A stretch of DNA of 13,426 nucleotides from JAAYKM01 sp964408155 (GTDB lineage Bacteria > Desulfobacterota > Syntrophia > Syntrophales > JAAYKM01). The notes beneath the pieces are model-generated. The model saw nothing but the letters and a program-made list of their open reading frames with translations. It was not told where the DNA came from and made no database searches. The position numbers and the translations under genes were made by a program. The stretch is taken from positions 1 through 13,426 of the forward strand of contig CAYOYJ010000067.1 in NCBI GenBank assembly GCA_964408155.1, in the 5' to 3' direction. This document shows positions 7,508 through 13,426 of the stretch, piece after piece. Within the stretch, counting starts at the first letter, position 1; each line of letters starts with the position of its first letter.

Positions 7508-8260
7508 ATGCAATCACGGAAATTAAGTAATTCACCAAATAACTCAAAAGAATACCGTGATTTTGAGCGCCAATTAAAAGATAAAGAACTTGAAATCGCA
7601 TATTATAAAAAAATAGCTGAAGAAACCGGAAAGAACAGCATTCGTCAACTTACCGAACTCTCACAGATGGTATATGAACGCAACCGCATCATGGCCGAGC
7701 GTGAAGTCCTTCTTAAAAAGGAAAGGCAACTTACAGCGGAGCTGAACGGCATGAATGAATCACTGCGGATACTTGCCACAATGGATTCGCTTACAGGCGT
7801 TTTCAACCGCCGCACCATTCTTGAATCGCTCGAAAAAGAACTGCATAGATCGCACAGATACGGAAAAGTTTTTGGCATCATCTTGACAGACATTGATTTC
7901 TTTAAAATGGTCAACGATACATACGGCCATCAAACCGGAGACAACGTATTAAAATGTGTGTGTGACAATATCAGCGCCAATATTAGAGTAAATGATGTCA
8001 TAGGCCGATATGGCGGAGAAGAATTTCTGATCATCATGCCTGAAACCGACACCGATCAAGCTGCAATCGCGGCAGAAAAGCTCAGATCGGCCATCGAGTC
8101 CATGGCTTTGTCGCAGGAAAACATACAGGTAAAGGTCACGGCGAGTTTTGGCGTTTCGAGTTACAGGCAAAACGACGACACGAAGATGATTATCGCGCGG
8201 GTAGACAAAGCCCTTTATGAATCCAAGAAGAACGGCCGAAACCGTGTCACGGTAACCTGA
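7508..8260 (+). CDS. Diguanylate cyclase (GGDEF), coiled-coil N-terminus
   Basis: Makes cyclic di-GMP from two GTP. The protein is 250 aa and soluble, with no TM. Residues about 15-88 are a charged heptad-like helix suited to dimerisation (DFERQLKDKELEIAYYKKIA, ERQLTAELNGMNESLRIL). The GGDEF domain covers about 90-248: it opens with MDSLTGVFNRRT, has the metal-site Asp128 in LTDIDFFKMVND, and carries the active loop GGEEF at 169-173. RVND at 160-163 stands exactly five residues before GGEEF, the position of the product-inhibition I-site. The domain ends with VDKALYESKKNGRNRV. All residues needed for activity are present. There is no sensor domain in the same chain; the FIST protein encoded just upstream is the obvious candidate input. 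Coupling between the two is inferred from gene order only. Confidence 0.92.
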   Translation: MQSRKLSNSPNNSKEYRDFERQLKDKELEIAYYKKIAEETGKNSIRQLTELSQMVYERNRIMAEREVLLKKERQLTAELNGMNESLRILATMDSLTGVFNRRTILESLEKELHRSHRYGKVFGIILTDIDFFKMVNDTYGHQTGDNVLKCVCDNISANIRVNDVIGRYGGEEFLIIMPETDTDQAAIAAEKLRSAIESMALSQENIQVKVTASFGVSSYRQNDDTKMIIARVDKALYESKKNGRNRVTVT

Positions 8261-8309
8261 TTCGAATTCTAGGATCATTGATCTTGTCTATCTTCTTGTC
8301 TCAGGGAAG

Positions 8310-9236
8310 ATGAACCTTGACCCCTGGCTTTTCCCGATGCTTGCTGTGAGCGATTTTACTTCACAGTGTACACTGGACCGATGGACAAATTCCTATGGGA
8401 CAGCCGATCAGCCACATCTTTATTATGAAATTCCCCCCATATTCTTTAGTCGTTGCGCCTTTACGGCGGAAGAACGGGGGGTGCTGGGTAAGGAAAAACC
8501 CGTTCCCCTGACCTGCACGGGCAGCCAGATCAAAGCGAAACCCATGGTAGTGTTCCCGACACCCAATCAAAATTTCACCAATTACAAAGATGCCTATGCT
8601 GAAGTTAAAATGGACTACCTGCCCTCAAAACCTGAGAGCGACCAGAATGGTTTTAATTACATCCTCGAAGAAAAGATCGTCGAACAAGACGGCGCCCAAC
8701 ACTGGCTGCCTTTTTGTAATCCCTGCCAAATCGACATGGTTCCCAGACAATACAATTATGTATCCAAGGGATTGAAAAAGCTGAATCTGGAACGTGCCGG
8801 CCATTACCGTATCAAATTCAATCATTATCTAACGACGGAGGCAACCGTAGTCGGCGGAGATTGGACGGACTGGATATGTTTTTCCGCCAAACCGCTGATC
8901 AGCAGCAAACTTGACAGGACAAAGACACAGAAAGTCAGTACAGGTGCCCTTCAATCGGCAACGGCGCCGGCGGTCATCGTCAACGACATCCGGGTTAACC
9001 CGCAGCGTCCCAAGGCAGGACAGGTCTTTGAAATCTGGATAGATTTCTTCAATAAAGGCAAGGGGCCGACCAAAGCCGGTCAGAAGTACTATGCCACCTG
9101 CACGCCCCAAAAAGGCGGCCCGCCGGTCTGGAATCCCGGCCCTCATCCGGTTGAGCTCCCCTATTATCCGTATCGAAAGGTAAAAAATGGGAGGAGGTTA
9201 TGTCTGTATTTCGTGTCTGATTTTTCGAATGTTTAA
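8310..9236 (+). CDS. Unrecognised protein with CARDB-like C-terminal segment, possibly a gene fragment
   Basis: An open frame of 308 aa. Residues about 1-205 match nothing I can name; they are rich in aromatic residues and prolines and have a CNPC pair at 136-139. Residues about 217-285 (PAVIVNDIRVNPQRPKAGQV, WIDFFNKGKGPTKAG) read like the first strands of a CARDB adhesion-type domain, which is normally extracytoplasmic. There is no signal peptide. The frame stays open upstream to 8256 without a start codon, and only GGGAAG directly abuts the ATG. The C-terminus leaves the CARDB pattern after ELPYYPY and turns basic and unstructured. Both ends therefore look abnormal. It could be a 5'- and 3'-damaged remnant of a secreted protein or a divergent intact gene. 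It lies 49 bases after the diguanylate cyclase gene, on the same strand. Confidence 0.5.
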   Translation: MNLDPWLFPMLAVSDFTSQCTLDRWTNSYGTADQPHLYYEIPPIFFSRCAFTAEERGVLGKEKPVPLTCTGSQIKAKPMVVFPTPNQNFTNYKDAYAEVKMDYLPSKPESDQNGFNYILEEKIVEQDGAQHWLPFCNPCQIDMVPRQYNYVSKGLKKLNLERAGHYRIKFNHYLTTEATVVGGDWTDWICFSAKPLISSKLDRTKTQKVSTGALQSATAPAVIVNDIRVNPQRPKAGQVFEIWIDFFNKGKGPTKAGQKYYATCTPQKGGPPVWNPGPHPVELPYYPYRKVKNGRRLCLYFVSDFSNV

Positions 9237-9378
9237 TGCGGAAATTGACTTGAGTCGTTCTTGCTGTTGGCAATTAACAAGGATTAAATTTTCTGCCTGC
9301 TGTGATAAATCGGCAACCGTACTTTTGTACAAGTTTCATGATGGTTGATTAGAGAAACAAATGCATCTCCATCAACCT

Positions 9379-9421
9379 AAAAAAACCAGGTTATAACGAA
9401 AAGCAGACCGTTATAACCTGG
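9379..9421 (-). terminator. Rho-independent terminator of the V-type ATPase operon
   Basis: A perfect 13-bp stem (9386-9398 with 9409-9421, CCAGGTTATAACG) encloses a 10-base loop. On the minus strand it is followed by seven T. It lies 28 bases after the stop of the K-subunit gene. Confidence 0.92.
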
Positions 9422-9449
9422 CATTTAATATTCTGAATTTTTAGGAAAA

Positions 9450-9905
9450 TCAGGCAGCCAGTTTACCCAGAGCTCCGAGGGCAAAAGCCATCACAAAAAG
9501 GGCTACGGTCTCGATGATACCCAGAACGACAATATAATTGCCGAAGCCTTTGCCGGTTTCACCCAAGGCATCACAGGCACAGGCCGCCGCCTTGCCTTGC
9601 ATCCAGGCAGACAGACCAATGGCAACTCCCGCCACGATACCGGTACCCCAGAGGAAAAAACCTTTCAGGGCGTATTCGGCCATTTTGTTCATGAGAATCA
9701 TGCCGTAAATGGTCTGGGTCAGGGGCGCACCGACAAACGCAACCAGAATAAAGGAAGCGGCCTTGTTTTGCGAAAAATTCTTTTTCCAGGCTCCGATGGC
9801 GGCCATACCCGCTTCGCCGGCGCCTAAAGCCGAACCCATGGCGGCAAATGACAGTGCTGCAAGCGGTCCCAGATCTCTTAACTGGGCAATAAAACCAGTA
9901 TCCAT
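9450..9905 (-). CDS. atpK: V-type ATP synthase subunit K (proteolipid ring)
   Basis: Ring-forming membrane subunit of a V/A-type ATPase, 151 aa, with four TM segments (about 14-38, 49-75, 82-106, 121-147) built as two c-like hairpins. The first hairpin lost its acid (Gln64 in APLTQTIYG) and the second keeps it (Glu132 in GIIETVALF), so there is one ion site per four helices. Thr63, Gln64, Gln103 (in SAWMQGK) and Glu132 line up with Thr64, Gln65, Gln110 and Glu139 of E. hirae NtpK. The Gln-to-Glu spacing of 29 residues is identical, and a Na+ site is predicted. The stop of subunit I lies only 2 bases before this ATG, and the ribosome site is inside the end of that gene. Last gene of the operon, followed by a terminator. 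Confidence 0.93.
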   Translation of the reverse strand: MDTGFIAQLRDLGPLAALSFAAMGSALGAGEAGMAAIGAWKKNFSQNKAASFILVAFVGAPLTQTIYGMILMNKMAEYALKGFFLWGTGIVAGVAIGLSAWMQGKAAACACDALGETGKGFGNYIVVLGIIETVALFVMAFALGALGKLAA

Positions 9906-9907
9906 AT

Positions 9908-11674
9908 TTATTCTCCTTTTCTGAGAGGGTTATACATGACTCCGGACCATTTCACATCTACATGGTTCGAGAATTCCAGGACATTTAAACGCACACCGTG
10001 TACCAGAATCGACATGGGACTCAAAAGGATATTGAGGCTGTGTCCGAACAGAATGATGAATATCGCGATCAAGGCGGAAAAGACGCCGTCAAAACCGATT
10101 CCGGCAGCCATGCGATTGAACGCATCCGCAACGGAAACACCGGCCAGCCCGACGGCAAAAAGACGGATGTAGGAAACAACATCGGTAAAATTATTCATAA
10201 CATTGAAAAGATAGTTACCGAGACCTTCACCGAAATTACGAAGTAAGCTTTTTTGTGTCTCCGTGAAAAACAAAATCAGAATCGTTCCGAAAGCAAAGAG
10301 ATAAACGACAAACCATGCAAGCGGTTTGCCCAGAATAAGCGTGTTGGCAACAAAAACCGAGCACCAGATGATCGATATCCACCCCAAATCGACCAGCATG
10401 TTCAGGCGAGGCCATTTCAAAACCATCTGCCAGCAATGGCCGATGGTCAGATGCGTCGCTCCGATGAAAAAGCACAGCATCTGAACGCTCGTATCGTCAC
10501 GCAAGGCCGGGATCACCGGGTGAACCCAGTCCGGAAGCCAAGCCTGGCCGAAAAAGGTTCCGCTCAAAACACCCATCAGCGCCGTGGCGCCGCTGAGGAA
10601 ATAGAAGAAATGAAAAAGGGTCTGATCGGATAATAAATTACCCCATTTTCGCTGAGCGAAAAAGGTCAGGGAAAAAACAACCAGACCGTACCCCAGGTCG
10701 TTGACGAGTAAAGCAACAAATAAACTGAAGAAAATAAAGAAGATCGGACTCATGTCCAGTTCACGGTAGCCGGGTACCAGTTCGATAAAGCGGAACAGGG
10801 GCTGCATGATGTTGACGAGCCGGTTATTGACGAGCTGGGTCGGCACCGCATCTTCTTCATCCGGTTCCGTGGCAAAGAACCCCCACCGCTGACGGGCGGC
10901 CGATTCGGCCAGGTTTTCCACCTTGTCAATCGGCGTATAACCTGAAAACACGGTCAAGGTACCGAATTTACCCATCCCGGAGACGGCCTCTTCCAGTTCA
11001 AGCTCCTTGAACAAGCGAACCCTCAATTTCTTCATGGCATCGATTCCACTGCAAGCCTGACGGATTCGGTTGCTGTTGACATCGATCTTCTGTCTTGCGT
11101 CATTGAGGAGATCGTTCAACTTTGAAAGGGAATAAGCGGGCAGGCCGGCATCGGGGAAAGGCAGGGAGAGAGGAATTGTCGAGATTACAGCGCAACCGAC
11201 ATATGGTCCTTCCCGAAATAATTCACGTACAATGGCATCCGCCGGAATTTTTTTCATCTGATCGGGTTTGATCAGATAGAGACGGACCATGAGGTTTTTT
11301 TTCGCCAATTCGGCTATATCCTCGGGGCTGAAATCACCCCATTTTGCCCAATGAGAGATTTCTCCTGCAAGGCGCGATATTTCCTCCTGGAGCATCTTGT
11401 TCTGATGTTTGAGGTCGAATATTTCCTGGGCCGACACGAGAGGGTCTTCCGGATTGGCCATGACATCCTTGACATCGTTCGTCATCTCGGACTGGATGAT
11501 GCCGACAGCCTGCTCCAGCAGGGAGATGTTTTCCCGCAGTGTTTCCAGGTTTGATCCCTGAGGGGGATTCAGATGATTCACATGCAGAACGCCCATATCG
11601 GCAATCCGATCCAAAACGGAAGTCGATTCAGCGGCCCGGACAATAATAAAGATTTTTTTCATGGGCACGATCAT
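9908..11674 (-). CDS. atpI: V-type ATP synthase subunit I (stator a-subunit)
   Basis: The stator subunit that carries the ion half-channels and contacts the K ring. The protein is 588 aa, usual to slightly short for bacterial and archaeal forms. Residues 1 to about 305 form the cytoplasmic arm, with two long helical stretches (about 40-110 and 183-235). About eight TM segments follow from residue 309. SYIRLFAVGLAGVS places the key ring-facing Arg at 504; a second conserved Arg is at 562 in LVHGVRLNVLEF. Both are expected for function. The start overlaps the stop of subunit D by one base (TGATG, minus strand), a sign of translational coupling. A second in-frame ATG four codons later is an alternative start. 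The gene belongs to the same operon as B, D and K. This atpI is the V-type stator and should not be confused with the F-type assembly protein of the same name. Confidence 0.94.
   Translation of the reverse strand: MIVPMKKIFIIVRAAESTSVLDRIADMGVLHVNHLNPPQGSNLETLRENISLLEQAVGIIQSEMTNDVKDVMANPEDPLVSAQEIFDLKHQNKMLQEEISRLAGEISHWAKWGDFSPEDIAELAKKNLMVRLYLIKPDQMKKIPADAIVRELFREGPYVGCAVISTIPLSLPFPDAGLPAYSLSKLNDLLNDARQKIDVNSNRIRQACSGIDAMKKLRVRLFKELELEEAVSGMGKFGTLTVFSGYTPIDKVENLAESAARQRWGFFATEPDEEDAVPTQLVNNRLVNIMQPLFRFIELVPGYRELDMSPIFFIFFSLFVALLVNDLGYGLVVFSLTFFAQRKWGNLLSDQTLFHFFYFLSGATALMGVLSGTFFGQAWLPDWVHPVIPALRDDTSVQMLCFFIGATHLTIGHCWQMVLKWPRLNMLVDLGWISIIWCSVFVANTLILGKPLAWFVVYLFAFGTILILFFTETQKSLLRNFGEGLGNYLFNVMNNFTDVVSYIRLFAVGLAGVSVADAFNRMAAGIGFDGVFSALIAIFIILFGHSLNILLSPMSILVHGVRLNVLEFSNHVDVKWSGVMYNPLRKGE
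9913..9918 (-). promoter_or_regulatory. Ribosome binding site of subunit K inside the subunit I gene
   Basis: On the minus strand AAGGAG is spelled by the Lys-Gly-Glu codons that end subunit I, 7 bases before the K start. K is made in large excess in the ring, which a strong site would suit. Confidence 0.75.
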
Positions 11675-12285
11675 CAGGCCACCTTCCGGACACGGACCTT
11701 GCTGCGACGTTTGACCAGCTTGCTCCGCCCGATGCTTGCCGCCAGCTGGTCGCCGATATAGATCTTGATCAGACGAATGTTTTCCTGCGTCTCGGGTATT
11801 TTGATCTTCTCAAAGAGGTTGACCCGCTGAGTTGTGATGAGGAGTTCACGCTTGAGAAGCTCCATCCCTTGCTGCAATGCCTCGACCTGAAAGAGAAGCG
11901 CAATATAATCCATAAATAATTTTGTGGCGTGGTCAAGCCAAAGCGGCGTTGAAAAAAGATCATATTCGATTGGCCCAAATTCAACGCGATCAAAAACCGG
12001 AATGTCGACGCCGGCAATGTTTCGTGACGTTATAAAAACCTGCCTGGGTATCACGATCTCGTTCATGATGATTTTTGATTCTTCCGGAAGGCCCATCCAC
12101 ACAATGATTTCCTGGGTCATTTGATCCCTCCGGCTCCGGTATGTTTCGAGGGCAAGGATCTGATTGTTCAGCTCGAGTTGAAGCTGTTGTTTCTTTAGCT
12201 GCAGGGTCGGCAGGAAACGCTCGTATTGTTTCAGCAGGTCCCGCTGTCGCTTGAGCTCTCCTTGAGTGAATTTGATTTTTGTCAT
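11674..12285 (-). CDS. atpD: V-type ATP synthase subunit D (central stalk)
   Basis: Central rotor shaft linking the A3B3 head to the K ring, 203 aa, the usual length for the family. Long N-terminal and C-terminal helices (about 5-60 and 115-175) form the expected coiled coil, with the family-type start KFTQGELKRQRDLLKQYERF. The middle contains a beta-rich segment around 75-105. The C-terminus is strongly basic (RSKLVKRRSKVRVRKVA). The ATG lies 5 bases after the subunit B stop and has no recognisable ribosome site, so translation is probably coupled to B. Its stop overlaps the subunit I start by one base. Confidence 0.93.
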   Translation of the reverse strand: MTKIKFTQGELKRQRDLLKQYERFLPTLQLKKQQLQLELNNQILALETYRSRRDQMTQEIIVWMGLPEESKIIMNEIVIPRQVFITSRNIAGVDIPVFDRVEFGPIEYDLFSTPLWLDHATKLFMDYIALLFQVEALQQGMELLKRELLITTQRVNLFEKIKIPETQENIRLIKIYIGDQLAASIGRSKLVKRRSKVRVRKVA

Positions 12286-12290
12286 GGCTG

Positions 12291-13426
12291 CTATGCCGAT
12301 TGTCGCGGCCAGTGTCCGTCCAGTATGGACTGCTTGATGCCCGTCTCCTGAGGATCAAAACAATCGGCAAGGATCTGCCATCCCTGATCCAGCGCTTTCT
12401 CAAGAGTCATGTTTACCGCCAGGGACATCATCTGTTGCTCGAAGGCAACGCCGTAACGAAGGAGTTTTTTATCCCAGTTGCTCATCTGGAAACCCATGGA
12501 CTGCTTTTCGAGAGTTCCCCGATACATGGCAAAAAGCTGAATCATCGTGTCCATGATCGTGCGATGATCATCACGGGTGTCACCATTGACGTTCTGTTTT
12601 AGACGACTTAGAGAGCCAAATGGTTCAATGACGCCGTTTTTGAGGTAGAACTGCCCTTCGGTGATATAACCGGTATTATCGGGAACCGGATGCGTCACGT
12701 CATCACCTGGCATGGTTGTCAAGCCTAAGATGGTGATTGAACCGGCTCCTTCGAAATCGACGGCCTTTTCATAGCGTGCAGCCAGTTGGCTATAGAGATC
12801 CCCCGGATAGCCGCGGTTGGAGGGAATCTGTTCCATGGTGATGGACACTTCCTTGATGGCGTCGGCGAAGTTCGTCATATCGTTTAAAATAACCAGGACA
12901 CGGTTTCCTTGAATGGCAAACTGCTCGGCCACAGCCAGGGACATATCAGGAATCAGAAGACTTTCGACGACCGGATCGGCGGCGGTATGCATGAAGTATA
13001 CGGTCCGGGTGCTGGCGCCATGGATGTCAAATGTCTCGCGGAAAAAGAGATAATCGTCATGTTTCAGGCCGATTCCGCCCAGGATGATGACATCAACTTC
13101 CGATTGGATGGCAATTCGGGCCAGAAGATCGTTGTAAGGTTCACCGGCGATGGAAAAGATCGGTATCTTCTGGGACTCGACCAAAGTATTAAAAACATCG
13201 ATCATGGGAATTCCCGTCCGGATCATTTTATTCGGAATGATTCGCTTGACCGGATTGACCGACGGTCCTTGAAGATCGACAAGCCGATCATACAGCGGTG
13301 GCCCGCCGTCCAGGGGGAGTCCGCTGCCGCTGAATACACGTCCCAGCAGATTGTCCCCTGTGGCAACCCGCATGGGATGTCCGAGAAAGCGCAGCCGGTC
13401 ACCGGTTGAAATGCCGCGGCTGCCGG
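12291..13426 (-). CDS. atpB: V-type ATP synthase subunit B, 5' end beyond the right edge
   Basis: Non-catalytic nucleotide-binding subunit of the A3B3 head. About 377 residues are visible and the frame runs off the window upstream of the internal Met at 13373, reading GSRGISTGDRLRFLGHPMRV at the edge. Family landmarks are LLGRVFSGSGLPLDGGPPL, TGIPMIDVFN and IFSIAGEPYNDLLARIA, where the P-loop Lys-Thr is absent as expected for B. Further landmarks are SNRGYPGDLYSQLAARYEKA, TMPGDDVTHPVPDNTGYITE, and SLSRLKQNVNGDTRDDH with the arginine expected to reach into the neighbouring active site. The last part resembles chlamydial and spirochaetal B subunits more than archaeal ones. The gene precedes subunit D by 5 bases. 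Genes for A, E and others are expected to the right. Confidence 0.94.
   Translation of the reverse strand, partial: GSRGISTGDRLRFLGHPMRVATGDNLLGRVFSGSGLPLDGGPPLYDRLVDLQGPSVNPVKRIIPNKMIRTGIPMIDVFNTLVESQKIPIFSIAGEPYNDLLARIAIQSEVDVIILGGIGLKHDDYLFFRETFDIHGASTRTVYFMHTAADPVVESLLIPDMSLAVAEQFAIQGNRVLVILNDMTNFADAIKEVSITMEQIPSNRGYPGDLYSQLAARYEKAVDFEGAGSITILGLTTMPGDDVTHPVPDNTGYITEGQFYLKNGVIEPFGSLSRLKQNVNGDTRDDHRTIMDTMIQLFAMYRGTLEKQSMGFQMSNWDKKLLRYGVAFEQQMMSLAVNMTLEKALDQGWQILADCFDPQETGIKQSILDGHWPRQSA

Noticed and set aside
9319..9330. GTAC-TTTT-GTAC inverted repeat
   Set aside because: Four-base arms are too short to mean anything without conservation.
9936..10633. Plus-strand open frames opposite subunit I
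   Set aside because: They are shadows of the well-supported minus-strand gene and carry no domain.

Overview
The window reads as chromosome from an anaerobic bacterium, most likely a deltaproteobacterium of the Syntrophales type. This is an inference from gene content and family resemblance, not from a marker gene. The main clues are a chlamydial/spirochaetal-style V-type ATPase operon, a separate F-type c-subunit gene that encodes a cleavable-looking signal peptide, and a phosphoenolpyruvate synthase.

Layout, left to right. Positions 84-929 (+) encode a membrane-anchored L,D-transpeptidase. Positions 1084-3492 (+) encode phosphoenolpyruvate synthase (PpsA), followed by a strong terminator. 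A second terminator, facing the other way, closes a minus-strand pair. That pair is an F-type ATP synthase c subunit (5039-5413) and, downstream of it, a two-TM double-Cache sensor protein (3676-4992) that has no HAMP or output domain. A mostly non-coding stretch (5414-6057) leads into plus-strand signalling genes. These are a stand-alone FIST sensory protein (6058-7290), a coiled-coil GGDEF diguanylate cyclase (7508-8260) preceded by a foldable leader, and an unrecognised protein with a CARDB-like C-terminus (8310-9236) that may be a fragment. From 9379 to the right edge, on the minus strand, lies the distal part of a V-type ATPase operon in the order B (cut by the edge), D, I, K, closed by a T-tailed terminator.

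Together, the window holds pieces of two rotary ATPases. The V-type K subunit carries the Thr-Gln/Gln/Glu set that binds Na+ in Enterococcus hirae NtpK. The F-type c subunit has Ile where Na+-type c subunits have Gln, so it looks proton-type. Between the two lie c-di-GMP and sensory genes. The points most worth following are the apparent split in ion use between the two ATPases, the output-less Cache protein sharing a transcription unit with the c subunit, and the FIST/GGDEF pair that looks like a sensor and output kept on separate polypeptides. I see no CRISPR array, transposase, tRNA or rRNA.
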